This document shows positions 56,645 through 64,000 of a stretch of 64,000 nt of DNA, in pieces (the first letter of the stretch is position 1; every line of letters begins with the position of its first letter). The notes under the pieces are model-generated. The model searched no databases. It was not told where the DNA came from and saw nothing but the letters and a program-made list of their open reading frames with translations. The stretch is from positions 1,224,300 to 1,288,299 of the forward strand of contig NZ_LVJN01000020.1 of assembly GCF_002109495.1 (NCBI RefSeq), in the 5' to 3' direction. The stretch is from Magnetofaba australis IT-1. GTDB taxonomy: Bacteria; Pseudomonadota; Magnetococcia; Magnetococcales; Magnetococcaceae. Position numbers and translations under genes: made by a program.

Positions 56645-57801
56645 TCTATCTGGACCACAACGCCACCTCCAAGTTGCGCCCCGAGGCGCTGGCGGCGATG
56701 CTGCCGTTCTTCTCGGAGAAGTTCGGCAACCCGTCGGCGGCCCATAGCGGCGGTCGCGCCGCCAAAGAGGGGTTGGAGCGCGCCCGGCGCGCGGTGGCCA
56801 AACTGTTCAATGTCCACTTCAGCCGCGTGATCTTCACCAGCGGCGGCACCGAGGCGGACAATCTGGCCATTCAGGGCGTGGCGGCGGCCAATGACTACCA
56901 AGGCCACATCGTCACCACCGCCATTGAACATCCGGCGGTGAGCGAACCGATCAAACAGATGGTCAAACAGGGCATGCGCGCCACATTCGTCGAGCCCGAC
57001 GCCCATGGCGTGGTCAACGCCGAGGCGATCGTTACCGCGCTGCAGCCCGACACCAAACTGGTCTCCATTATGGCGGCCAATAATGAAACCGGCGCTTTGC
57101 AGCCCATCGAAGAGATTGGCGCACAGCTTGCCGAGCGCAACATTCCGCTGCATGTGGATGCGGTGCAGATGGCGGGCAAAGCCCCGCTGGATCTGGAGCG
57201 CCTGCCCATCGCCTATGTGAGCGTTTCGGCGCACAAATTCGGCGGTCCGCAGGGCGTGGGCGCCCTCATCGTGGAGAAGAACGCGCCGCTGCGCGCCCAG
57301 TTGCTGGGCGGCGGGCAGGAGCGTCGCCGCCGTTCCGGTACGGAGAATCTGCCCGGCATCGTCGGCTTTGGCGTCGCCGCGCAGATGGCCAGCGATAACG
57401 ACTATGCCGCCTATACCCGTCTTGAGGCGATGCGCGACGCCATGGAGCAGCGCATTCGTCATGCGCAGGTCGGCGCCGCTATCTTCAGCGCCGACGCTCC
57501 CCGCATGGGCAACACCTCGGCGCTGGCGTTCCCCCAGGTGAATGGCGAGACCCTGGTGATCAAACTGGATCTGGCCGGGTTCGCCATCTCCTCGGGCAGC
57601 GCCTGCTCGTCGGGCAAAACCGAACCCTCCCATGTGCTGCGCGCCATGGGGGTAGCGTCGGAGCTGGCGCAGGGCTTTGTTCGCGTCAGTCTGGGTTGGG
57701 ACACCCAGCCCGACCAGGTCGAACGCTTCACCGAAGCGCTGATCGATCAGGTCAAACAGTTGCAATCCATGGCCGACCCCGCATTGGGCGTGGCGGTTTA
57801 A
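56641..57801 (+). CDS. Cysteine desulfurase (NifS/IscS-like, first copy)
   Basis: 386 residues from the GTG overlapping the iscR stop. PLP-dependent enzyme that removes sulfur from cysteine. [20 protein letters not shown] starts the fold. FTSGGTEADNLAIQGVA and TTAIEHPAV bind PLP, the Schiff-base lysine is Lys199 in SVSAHKFGGPQGVG, and the persulfide cysteine is Cys322 in ISSGSACSSGKTEPSHVLRA. It is clearly paralogous to the next gene but diverged and shorter at the C-terminus, lacking the IscU-interacting tail. Two tandem desulfurases in one isc operon is known in some alphaproteobacteria-like groups. Confidence 0.92.
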   Translation: MIYLDHNATSKLRPEALAAMLPFFSEKFGNPSAAHSGGRAAKEGLERARRAVAKLFNVHFSRVIFTSGGTEADNLAIQGVAAANDYQGHIVTTAIEHPAVSEPIKQMVKQGMRATFVEPDAHGVVNAEAIVTALQPDTKLVSIMAANNETGALQPIEEIGAQLAERNIPLHVDAVQMAGKAPLDLERLPIAYVSVSAHKFGGPQGVGALIVEKNAPLRAQLLGGGQERRRRSGTENLPGIVGFGVAAQMASDNDYAAYTRLEAMRDAMEQRIRHAQVGAAIFSADAPRMGNTSALAFPQVNGETLVIKLDLAGFAISSGSACSSGKTEPSHVLRAMGVASELAQGFVRVSLGWDTQPDQVERFTEALIDQVKQLQSMADPALGVAV

Positions 57802-57848
57802 CCCCTTTGAGTCGCCATCGTGGCGGCTGCGTAAGCTGAGGACACACC

Positions 57849-59060
57849 ATGAAACTGCCGATCTATATGGATTATCAGGCCACCACGCCCATGGATCCGC
57901 GTGTTTTTGAAGCCATGACGCCGTGGTTTGTGGAGAAATTCGGCAACCCCGCCTCGCGCTCCCACCCCTACGGCTGGGAAGCCGATACGGCGGTGGAAGC
58001 CGCGCGCAAACAGGTGGCCGACGCCATCTGCGCCGATCCGCGCGAGATCGTGTGGACCTCCGGCGCCACCGAGTCCGATAACCTCGCCATCGCTGGCGTG
58101 GCCGACTTCTATAAAGATAAAGGCAACCACATCATCACCGTGGTCACCGAGCACAAAGCGGTGCTGGACACCTGCCGCACGCTGGAAATGAAGGGCTTTG
58201 AGGTCACCTACATGCCGGTGGGCGTGGATGGTCTGGTGGATCTGGACAAGCTGCGCGCGGCCATCACCGACAAGACCATCCTGGTGTCGGTGATGGCGGT
58301 CAACAACGAGACCGGCGTGATTCAGCCGCTCAAGGAGATCGGCCAGATCTGTCGCGACAGCAAAGTCTTCTTCCACTGCGACGCGGCCCAGGGCGTGGGC
58401 AAAATGCCCATCGATGTGAACGCCATGAACATCGACCTGCTGTCGATCTCCGCGCACAAAATCTACGGTCCCAAGGGCATTGGCGCGCTGTATGTGCGTC
58501 GCCGTCCCCGCGTGCGTCTGAACGCCATCATCCATGGCGGCGGTCATGAGCGCGGCATGCGCTCCGGCACCCTGGCCACCCCGCTCATCGTCGGCATGGG
58601 CGAAGCGTGCCGTCTGGCCACCGAAGAGATGGCCACTGAGAACGAGCGCATCCTCATGCTGCGCGAGAAGCTGCGCAAAGGCATCGAAGAGAAGCTCACC
58701 CACGTCACCGTCAACGGTCATGTGGAGAAGCGCGTGGCGGGCAACCTCAACATGTCCTTTGGCTATGTGGAGGGCGAGTCCATGATGATGGCCATTAAGG
58801 ATGTGGCGGTCTCCTCCGGCTCCGCCTGCACCTCGGCCTCTCTGGAGCCCTCCTATGTGTTGCGCGCCATGGGCGTGGACGAGGCCATGGCCCACACCTC
58901 CATCCGCTTCGGCATCGGTCGCTTCACCACCGAAGAGGAGATCGACTACGTGATCAATCTGGTGATCACGGCGGTCAACAAACTGCGCGATATGTCCCCG
59001 CTGTGGGAGATGGTGCAGGAGGGCGTGGATCTGAGCAGCATCGAGTGGGCCGAGCACTGA
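57849..59060 (+). CDS. iscS: Cysteine desulfurase IscS
   Basis: 403 residues, the canonical IscS length. [40 protein letters not shown], Schiff-base Lys204 in [16 protein letters not shown], persulfide Cys327 in [20 protein letters not shown] and the C-terminal [20 protein letters not shown] that contacts IscU. It supplies sulfur to the IscU scaffold. A 272-base gap with hairpin repeats separates it from iscU. Confidence 0.97.
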   Translation: MKLPIYMDYQATTPMDPRVFEAMTPWFVEKFGNPASRSHPYGWEADTAVEAARKQVADAICADPREIVWTSGATESDNLAIAGVADFYKDKGNHIITVVTEHKAVLDTCRTLEMKGFEVTYMPVGVDGLVDLDKLRAAITDKTILVSVMAVNNETGVIQPLKEIGQICRDSKVFFHCDAAQGVGKMPIDVNAMNIDLLSISAHKIYGPKGIGALYVRRRPRVRLNAIIHGGGHERGMRSGTLATPLIVGMGEACRLATEEMATENERILMLREKLRKGIEEKLTHVTVNGHVEKRVAGNLNMSFGYVEGESMMMAIKDVAVSSGSACTSASLEPSYVLRAMGVDEAMAHTSIRFGIGRFTTEEEIDYVINLVITAVNKLRDMSPLWEMVQEGVDLSSIEWAEH

Positions 59061-59107
59061 GCCTTGCTGTAGATTCAGAAGATGGAATCCAGGCTGGTGA
59101 AAGATAT

Positions 59108-59192
59108 TGGGGCTCCACCCCAAACCCCGCCAGGGCGTTGCCCTGGACCCACGGGGCTCCGCCCTCGACCCGCTGGGGGCGCGGCCCCCAGA
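59108..59192 (+). repeat. Mosaic hairpin array between iscS and iscU
   Basis: Four stems in a row: TTGGGG/CCCCAA (59108-59124), CCAGGGC/GCCCTGG (59131-59147), CGGGGC/GCCCTCG partial (59153-59168) and CTGGGGGC/GCCCCCAG (59174-59192). Linkers contain CCCGC or ACCC, the reverse of the GCGGGT linker seen at 27151 and 60871. Confidence 0.75.
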
Positions 59193-59197
59193 CCCCG

Positions 59198-59227
59198 GAA
59201 AATCGGGCCATGAATGTCCCGATTTTC
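59198..59227. repeat. 10-bp perfect inverted repeat upstream of iscU
   Basis: GAAAATCGGG and CCCGATTTTC around a 10-base loop. A second, 8-base repeat ATGGGCCA/TGGCCCAT follows at 59241-59272. Both lie in the iscS-iscU gap and could fold in the mRNA. Confidence 0.6.
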
Positions 59228-59332
59228 CACCCGGCGGCTGATGGGCCAACACGCTGTTGCGTCCTGGCCCATATTCCGTCGGTTTCGCATGACTATCCCG
59301 CCCCACGGGGCGCTACTTTGGAGTGAACTGAC

Positions 59333-59713
59333 ATGGCTTACAACGACAAGGTCATCGACCACTACGACAATCCCCGTAACGTCGGCTCCATGGATAAGGA
59401 CGCCGAGGACGTGGGCACCGGAATGGTGGGCGCGCCCTCCTGCGGCGACGTGATGAAACTGCAGATTCAGGTGGGTGAGGATGGCGTGATCAACGACGCC
59501 AAGTTCAAGACCTTTGGCTGCGGTTCGGCCATCGCCTCCTCCTCTCTGGTCACTGAGTGGATCAAAGGCAAGACCGTGGACGAAGCGCTGCAGATCAAGA
59601 ACAAGGACGTGGCCGAAGAGCTGGCCCTGCCGCCGGTGAAGATCCACTGCTCGGTGCTGGCTGAAGACGCCATCAAGGCGGCGGTGGCCGATTACCGTAA
59701 AAAGCAGAAGTAA
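59333..59713 (+). CDS. iscU: Fe-S cluster assembly scaffold IscU
   Basis: 126 residues. AYNDKVIDHYDNPRNVGSMD starts the fold. Cluster ligands are Cys37 (GAPSCGDV), Asp39, Cys63 (TFGCGSAIASSS) and Cys106 (KIHCSVL). The LPPVK motif recognised by HscA is at residues 99-103. The scaffold takes sulfur from IscS and passes clusters on with HscB/HscA. Typical length and motifs. Confidence 0.97.
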   Translation: MAYNDKVIDHYDNPRNVGSMDKDAEDVGTGMVGAPSCGDVMKLQIQVGEDGVINDAKFKTFGCGSAIASSSLVTEWIKGKTVDEALQIKNKDVAEELALPPVKIHCSVLAEDAIKAAVADYRKKQK

Positions 59714-59784
59714 TCCCTTCAATCACGCGGGCGGACGCTCCGCCCGCATGCTCCTCCTTTGAGGGGAGCGTGGAGTGCAGAACC

Positions 59785-60123
59785 ATGAGTCAGCCTCAGC
59801 AGATCACCTTGACGGAAAAAGCCGCCGGTCGCGTCAAAGCGATGTTGGATCAACGCGGCACCCCCGACGCCTTCATCCGTCTGGGCGTGGCCACCGCCGG
59901 GTGCTCCGGCTTCTCCTACAAATTGGAGTACGCCGACGAGCCCGAAGAGGGCGATAAGGTGTTTGAACAGCACGGCGTGAAGCTGGTGGTGGATCCCAAA
60001 TCGTTGTTGTTTATCGCTGGCACCGAGATGGATTACGTCACCGAGAACTTCAAGTCCGGCTTCAAGTTCGGCAACCCCAACGAGACCTCCCGTTGCGGTT
60101 GCGGCGAATCGTTCAAGGTGTAA
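59785..60123 (+). CDS. iscA: A-type Fe-S carrier IscA
   Basis: 112 residues from ATG 59785. QQITLTEKAAGRVKAMLDQR leads in; the three ligand cysteines are in TAGCSGFSYKLEY and the C-terminal TSRCGCGESF. A-type proteins carry [4Fe-4S] precursors or iron to targets. Slightly longer than E. coli IscA. hscB follows after 6 bases. Confidence 0.95.
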   Translation: MSQPQQITLTEKAAGRVKAMLDQRGTPDAFIRLGVATAGCSGFSYKLEYADEPEEGDKVFEQHGVKLVVDPKSLLFIAGTEMDYVTENFKSGFKFGNPNETSRCGCGESFKV

Positions 60124-60129
60124 GCGGGG

Positions 60130-60765
60130 ATGTCTGCATCGGCCTCCACCGCGCGCGCCTGCTGGTCCTGCAAGGGTCCGGTGGGCGATGCGCCCTTCTG
60201 TCCCACTTGCAACGCCATTCAACCGCCCAACCCCAAGCAGGACCATTTCGACTTCTTGGGTCTGCCGCGCGGGTATGAGGTGGATGTGGCGGCGTTGGAG
60301 AGCGCAGGGCGGGAGTGGCAGCAGAAGCTGCATCCGGATCGCTTCGCCGCCAAGTCGGCCACGGAGCGTCGCTTCTCTTTGGAGCAGGCGACGCGCTTGA
60401 ACGACGCCATGCAGGCGCTGAAGGATCCGCTGCGGCGCGCCGAGTATCTACTCTCCCAATCTGGCGTTAGCCGGGGCGAGGGGACGGGCAGCGGCGCGCA
60501 GGATCCGATGTTCCTGATGGAGGTGATGGAGCTGCGCGAGGCGCTCTCCGAGGTGGACATGGACGCGGATGACGCCATGGATCGCCTGGACTCCCTGCGC
60601 GATCAGGTGGAGCAGCATGCCGACGCAGAGGTGGAGGCGTTGCGCAGTGCGTTTGCGGACATGGCGAGCCCGGATGTGGAAGCGGCCAGCGTGCATGCGG
60701 ATCGGTTGCGCTATCACCAGCGGTTCCTGGAAGAGGTGGACCGCATGGAGGAGCAGCTGTTCTAG
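60130..60765 (+). CDS. hscB: Co-chaperone HscB with N-terminal zinc-ribbon
   Basis: 211 residues. The J domain has QDHFDFLGLPRGYEVDVAAL and HPD at residues 68-70, then the C-terminal three-helix IscU-binding domain (LMEVMELREALSEVDMDADD, RYHQRFLEEVDRMEEQLF). It directs IscU to HscA and stimulates its ATPase. Unlike E. coli HscB it starts with two CxxC pairs, Cys11/Cys14 and Cys24/Cys27, a small metal-binding module like that of eukaryotic HSC20. Confidence 0.92.
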   Translation: MSASASTARACWSCKGPVGDAPFCPTCNAIQPPNPKQDHFDFLGLPRGYEVDVAALESAGREWQQKLHPDRFAAKSATERRFSLEQATRLNDAMQALKDPLRRAEYLLSQSGVSRGEGTGSGAQDPMFLMEVMELREALSEVDMDADDAMDRLDSLRDQVEQHADAEVEALRSAFADMASPDVEAASVHADRLRYHQRFLEEVDRMEEQLF

Positions 60766-60827
60766 CCACCGGCCAGCACAGAGTCAAAGTGTGTGCGTGA
60801 CGGAGTTGGAGCTAGCGCTGTCTATGG

Positions 60828-60916
60828 GCCTCCGGCTGGCCGGAGGCGGGGTCTGGGGTCCGCGACCCCAGCGGGTCCAGGGCGGCGCCCTGGCGGGGTT
60901 TGGGGCAGCGCCCCAA
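60828..60916 (+). repeat. Mosaic hairpin array, four stems
   Basis: GCCTCCGGC/GCCGGAGGC (60828-60847), CTGGGGT/ACCCCAG (60853-60871), CCAGGGC/GCCCTGG (60877-60893) and TTGGGGC/GCCCCAA (60900-60916). The first stem and the GCGGGT linker are shared with 27103-27156; the second stem has different bases but the same five-base loop position. Confidence 0.85.
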
Positions 60917-61203
60917 GGTCTTTAAGCTTTAGGCCGTTTCCCGAGCGAAGAGGGTCGAGCCAGCACAAAGCGGTATAGAGAGCGCGAAACGGTGAGCCAG
61001 CACAAAGGGAAAACGGGAAACGGCGGTGAGCGATATGTCGGCGCAGCCGACAGGAGCGAATGCCGTAGAAATTTGGGCTTGGGAAAGCCTCAGTGTGTTT
61101 GCGGCAGATTTTAGGAATTTAGAGATTTATTAGAGAATAACTTGATGGACGGATAGGTTCTTATTGCAGAGGAGCCAGCTCAAGAGCATCGCTTATGGCG
61201 ATC

Positions 61204-61513
61204 TTGGGAGCCAGCCCAAAACCGCCGCTTTCGGCGGCATGCTGGGAACTTGATGATAATGCCGCCTATGTGAGGCGGCGCTCCCCAGACTCCTCTCTCA
61301 ATTTGCCGAAGCAAATTGAGCAAGGAAGCGCCCCAGCAAAATCTACGATTTTGCTTTTGAAAAGAGGGCGCGATTAATGCGTTAGATATTAAGGCTCCGC
61401 CTTTAGATTGTTGAGTTCTTCAAGCCTTCGGCTTGAGGGCCGCACGGGCTCCGCCCGTGACCCGCTTAAGGGTCACAGACCCTTAAGAATCCCGCCTCCG
61501 GCCAGCCGGAGGC
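61204..61513 (-). repeat. Mosaic hairpin array, ten stems
   Basis: In order on the plus strand: TTGGG/CCCAA (61204-61219), CCGCCG/CGGCGG (61222-61237), GCCGCCT/AGGCGGC (61261-61279), CTCAATTTGC/GCAAATTGAG (61297-61320), GCAAAAT/ATTTTGC (61336-61354), AAGGC/GCCTT (61391-61403), CAAGCC/GGCTTG (61421-61435), CACGGGC/GCCCGTG (61443-61459), CTTAAGGGT/ACCCTTAAG (61465-61487) and GCCTCCGGC/GCCGGAGGC (61494-61513). The last two, reversed, match 27103-27156; the third from last, reversed, matches the start of 28330-28344. Confidence 0.88.
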
Positions 61514-61591
61514 CAATAAATAGAGCAAGCTCGAAGCGCGTCACGCAAACACTTTTTGCTCCGGCGCACGTCTTAACCACAAGGATATCCC

Positions 61592-63490
61592 ATGCCCGTC
61601 CTGCTCGATATCGCCGAACCCGGACAATCCGCCAAACCCCACGAAGCCACCCCCGAAGACGCCAAACGCGTGGTGGGCATCGACCTGGGCACGACCTACT
61701 CCCTGGTGGCGGCCATCAATCAGGACGGCAAACCCCAGTGCATGCCCGATATCACCGGTCGCACCGCAGTGCCGTCGGTGGTGTTCTACGGCGAGGCCGA
61801 AGAGGAGCCCGTGGTGGGCTATGCGGCGCGCCAAAACGCCCTGACCCACCCCAAAGACACCATCTTCTCCATCAAACGCTTCATGGGGCGCGGTCTGGCC
61901 GACGTCTCCGGCGAAGGGCGCAAAACCCCCTACGACCTGGAAGCGGGCGAAGGCGGCATGGCGAAAGTGATCACCACCCATCGTCATGTGTCGCCGGTGG
62001 AGGTCTCCGCCGAGATCCTGAAGAATCTCAAACAGCGCGCCGAAGCGATGCTGGGCGGCTCCCTGTTCGGCGCGGTGATCACCGTGCCCGCCTACTTCGA
62101 CGACGCCCAGCGCCACGCCACCAAAGACGCCGGCAAACTGGCCGGGTTGGAGGTGCTGCGCCTGGTCAATGAACCCACCGCCGCCGCTCTGGCCTACGGC
62201 CTGGAGCAGGGCGCGGAGGGGATGTACGCCATCTACGACCTGGGCGGCGGCACCTTTGACGTATCAATCCTGAAACTGACCGCCGGGGTGTTCCAGGTGA
62301 TGGCCACCGGCGGCGACTCCGCCCTGGGCGGCGACGATTTCGACCGCGAATTGGCCAAACATCTGCTGGCGCAAATGGGCGTGGACGATCCCGACTCCCA
62401 GACTCAGCAGGCAGTGACCAAAGCCGCGCGCATGGCCAAAGAGGCCCTCACCGACGCCCAGAGCGTCACCGCCGAAGTGGAGCGCGCCGATGGTTCGGTG
62501 TTCTCCACCGAAGTGACCCGTGAACTGTTTAATGGTTTGATCGAAGAGCTGGTGAAGAAGACCGGCCTCTCCTGCCGCCGCGCCATGAAGGATGCGGGAG
62601 TGAAGCCCGGCGAGCTGAACGGCGTGGTGCTGGTGGGCGGCTCCACCCGCGTGCCCCGTGTGCGCGATTATGTGGCTGATCTGTTCAAACGCGAGCCGCT
62701 GTGCGACATCGACCCCGACGAGGTGGTGGCGCTGGGCGCGGCGCTGCAAGCGGACCTGCTGGCGGGCAACCGGCGTGGCGACGACCTGCTGCTGCTGGAT
62801 ATCACCCCGCTGTCGCTGGGGGTGGAGACCATGGGCGGGCTGGTGGAGAAGATCATCCCCCGTAACAGCCCCATCCCCACCGCGCGGGCGCAGGAGTTCA
62901 CCACCTTCAAGGACAATCAATCCGCCATGGCGGTGCATGTGGTGCAGGGCGAGCGCGAGCTGGCCGAACAGTGCCGCTCCCTGGCCCGCTTCGAACTCCA
63001 CGGCATTCCGTCCATGACCGCCGGCGCGGCGCGCATTCGCGTCACCTATCAGGTGGACGCCGACGGCCTGCTCACCGTCTCCGCCGAAGAGGAGACCACC
63101 GGAACCAAGCAGACGGTGGAGGTGAAACCCAGCTACGGCCTCTCCGATGGCGAGATCGAAACCATGCTGCGCGATGCGTTGGAGCATGGCGAGGATGACA
63201 TGCAGGCGCGGCGTCTGGCCGAATCCCGCGTTGACGCCGAGCGCGTCATCAACGCCCTGATCGCAGCCTTGGAGGCGGATGGCGATCTGCTCAATGAGGC
63301 CGAGGCCGAGCAGGTGAAGAACGCTATGGAGAAGCTGATTCTAGCGCACAAGGGCGATGATGCGGCGGTGATCAACGCCGAGATCGAGAGTTTGGACAAG
63401 GCCACCACCTTCTTTGCCCAACGACGCATGGATCGGGGCATTCAAGAGGCGATGACCGGCCACAAGGTGGACGAGTTCGTCGATTCCTGA
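61592..63490 (+). CDS. hscA: Fe-S assembly Hsp70 chaperone HscA
   Basis: 632 residues. The ATPase domain has [73 protein letters not shown] and [16 protein letters not shown]. The substrate-binding domain follows from [20 protein letters not shown] with a helical lid. Absence of the DnaK EEVD-type tail and the isc location make it HscA. It releases clusters from IscU in an ATP cycle with HscB. The 826-base repeat-filled gap upstream is unusual for an isc operon. Confidence 0.95.
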   Translation: MPVLLDIAEPGQSAKPHEATPEDAKRVVGIDLGTTYSLVAAINQDGKPQCMPDITGRTAVPSVVFYGEAEEEPVVGYAARQNALTHPKDTIFSIKRFMGRGLADVSGEGRKTPYDLEAGEGGMAKVITTHRHVSPVEVSAEILKNLKQRAEAMLGGSLFGAVITVPAYFDDAQRHATKDAGKLAGLEVLRLVNEPTAAALAYGLEQGAEGMYAIYDLGGGTFDVSILKLTAGVFQVMATGGDSALGGDDFDRELAKHLLAQMGVDDPDSQTQQAVTKAARMAKEALTDAQSVTAEVERADGSVFSTEVTRELFNGLIEELVKKTGLSCRRAMKDAGVKPGELNGVVLVGGSTRVPRVRDYVADLFKREPLCDIDPDEVVALGAALQADLLAGNRRGDDLLLLDITPLSLGVETMGGLVEKIIPRNSPIPTARAQEFTTFKDNQSAMAVHVVQGERELAEQCRSLARFELHGIPSMTAGAARIRVTYQVDADGLLTVSAEEETTGTKQTVEVKPSYGLSDGEIETMLRDALEHGEDDMQARRLAESRVDAERVINALIAALEADGDLLNEAEAEQVKNAMEKLILAHKGDDAAVINAEIESLDKATTFFAQRRMDRGIQEAMTGHKVDEFVDS

Positions 63491-63582
63491 TAGAAGGTGG
63501 GCATTGACGGCGGGTTAGAGAGACAGTGCCGGGGTCATGCGCGCAAGCGTGGCGATCGCTCAGAGTGAAACTTATACAGGTC

Positions 63583-63681
63583 CAGGAGGATTATACTCCT
63601 GGCGGGTCCAGGGCGGCGCCCTGGCGGGTCAAGGGAGATTTGTTCCCCTTTGGCCTTGTGGGGTCTGGGGCGAAGCCCCAG
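63583..63681 (+). repeat. Mosaic hairpin array between hscA and fdx
   Basis: AGGAG/CTCCT (63584-63600), CCAGGGC/GCCCTGG (63608-63624), a looser CAAGGGA-type stem (63630-63652) and CTGGGGC/GCCCCAG (63665-63681). The second stem with its GGC loop and flanking GCGGGT is identical to 60871-60893. Confidence 0.75.
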
Positions 63682-63748
63682 TCTCTATATATCTTCCAAA
63701 CATGTTAGACAGGACAGTCCGTGGGATGCGGACAATACGGAGCGGCTC

Positions 63749-64000
63749 ATGCCCAAATTGACTTTTCTGCCGATGAACAAAACCGTGGACGCCGAAGCGG
63801 GCGAATCGGTGATGGAGGCGGCGCACCATAATGGCGTGGAGCTGGAAGGCGCCTGCGAAGGCTCGCTGGCCTGCTCCACCTGCCATGTGATCGTCGCCCC
63901 TGAGTGGTTCGATAAACTCCCGGAAGCCGAGGACGAGGAGGAGGATATGCTCGACCGCGCCTTCGGCCTCACCAGCACCAGCCGTCTGGGCTGTCAGGTG
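63749..64000 (+). CDS. fdx: ISC-type [2Fe-2S] ferredoxin, cut by window end
   Basis: The first 84 codons of an adrenodoxin-type ferredoxin. Cluster cysteines Cys36, Cys42 and Cys45 are in GACEGSLACSTCHV and the fourth is Cys82 in SRLGCQV. PKLTFLPMNKTVDAEAGESV begins the fold. It gives electrons for cluster assembly on IscU. The C-terminal 25 or so residues lie beyond 64000. Start ATG 63749. Confidence 0.93.
   Translation, partial: MPKLTFLPMNKTVDAEAGESVMEAAHHNGVELEGACEGSLACSTCHVIVAPEWFDKLPEAEDEEEDMLDRAFGLTSTSRLGCQV

Larger units (their letters stand above)
60766..61591. other. 826-base non-coding region inside the isc operon
   Basis: The gap between hscB and hscA has no believable gene. It contains the hairpin arrays at 60828-60916 and 61204-61513. 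Between them (60930-61190) is an AT-richer stretch with repeated AGCCAGCACAAAG (60958-60970 and 60993-61005) and no stems of note. A promoter for hscA may lie near 61520-61580. Confidence 0.7.

Noticed and set aside
57798-59306. A 502-codon open frame antisense to iscS
   Set aside because: Same shadow effect; iscS on the other strand is unmistakable.
61204-61513. Hairpin array as a CRISPR
   Set aside because: Stems differ from one another, spacing is irregular, no constant repeat of 24-40 bases with unique spacers, and no cas genes nearby.

Overview
The window reads as chromosomal DNA of a GC-rich, Gram-negative, flagellated proteobacterium. It has an Mla lipid-transport pair, an ISC-type Fe-S operon with IscR, sigma54-type promoters in front of flagellar genes, FlgH/FlgI outer rings, and capsule/exopolysaccharide export genes. 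The mixture (delta-class carbonic anhydrase, sigma54 flagellar control, alphaproteobacteria-like genes) would suit a Magnetococcales-like or other deep-branching alphaproteobacterium. That placement is a guess from gene content; no rRNA or magnetosome gene is present.

Layout. 1-2620: an unknown lipoprotein gene and mlaA on the minus strand, divergent from mlaC. 2716-11308: a tightly packed seven-gene surface-polysaccharide operon (HAD hydrolase, glycosyltransferase, asparagine-synthase-like amidotransferase, heparinase-like protein, a frameshifted second glycosyltransferase, YdcF-like protein, WecA/MraY-like phosphosugar transferase). 11512-23451: a four-SPOR-domain protein, then an exopolysaccharide assembly cluster (beta-barrel protein, Wza-like, Wzc-like tyrosine autokinase, TPR protein, Wzy/WaaL-like polymerase) behind a strong sigma54-like promoter, ending with a large alanine-rich FecR protein. 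23712-26954: malate dehydrogenase, a phosphoglycerate-mutase-family enzyme and a delta-class carbonic anhydrase. 27064-28651: mosaic hairpin repeats, one of them split by a defective IS1111-type element. 28712-30594: a small operon (lipoprotein, polytopic membrane protein, winged-helix regulator) behind three near-identical palindromes. 30885-33612: PEP carboxykinase and a Sel1-repeat protein. 34107-42904: a signalling cluster broken twice, by a frameshift in the response regulator and by an IS3-family element in the hybrid sensor kinase. 43084-48261 (minus): tRNA-Ser, serS, gyrA, mazG. 48378-55118: flgF, flgG, flgA, flgH, terminator, sigma54-like promoter, flgI, flgJ, flgM, flgN, csrA. 55136-64000: cysE, iscR, two cysteine desulfurases, iscU, iscA, hscB, hscA, fdx (cut by the window end), with arrays of small hairpins in three of the gaps.

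The most unusual structure is the family of mosaic hairpin arrays. They are runs of 3-10 consecutive short perfect stems in intergenic DNA. Corresponding stems differ in sequence between copies but stay paired, and an intact copy at 61441-61520 serves as the empty site of the IS1111-type insertion. Other points worth following are the triple operator, the sigma54-like promoter of the exopolysaccharide cluster, the exactly reversible IS3 disruption of a sensor kinase, and the FecR/alanine-repeat protein.
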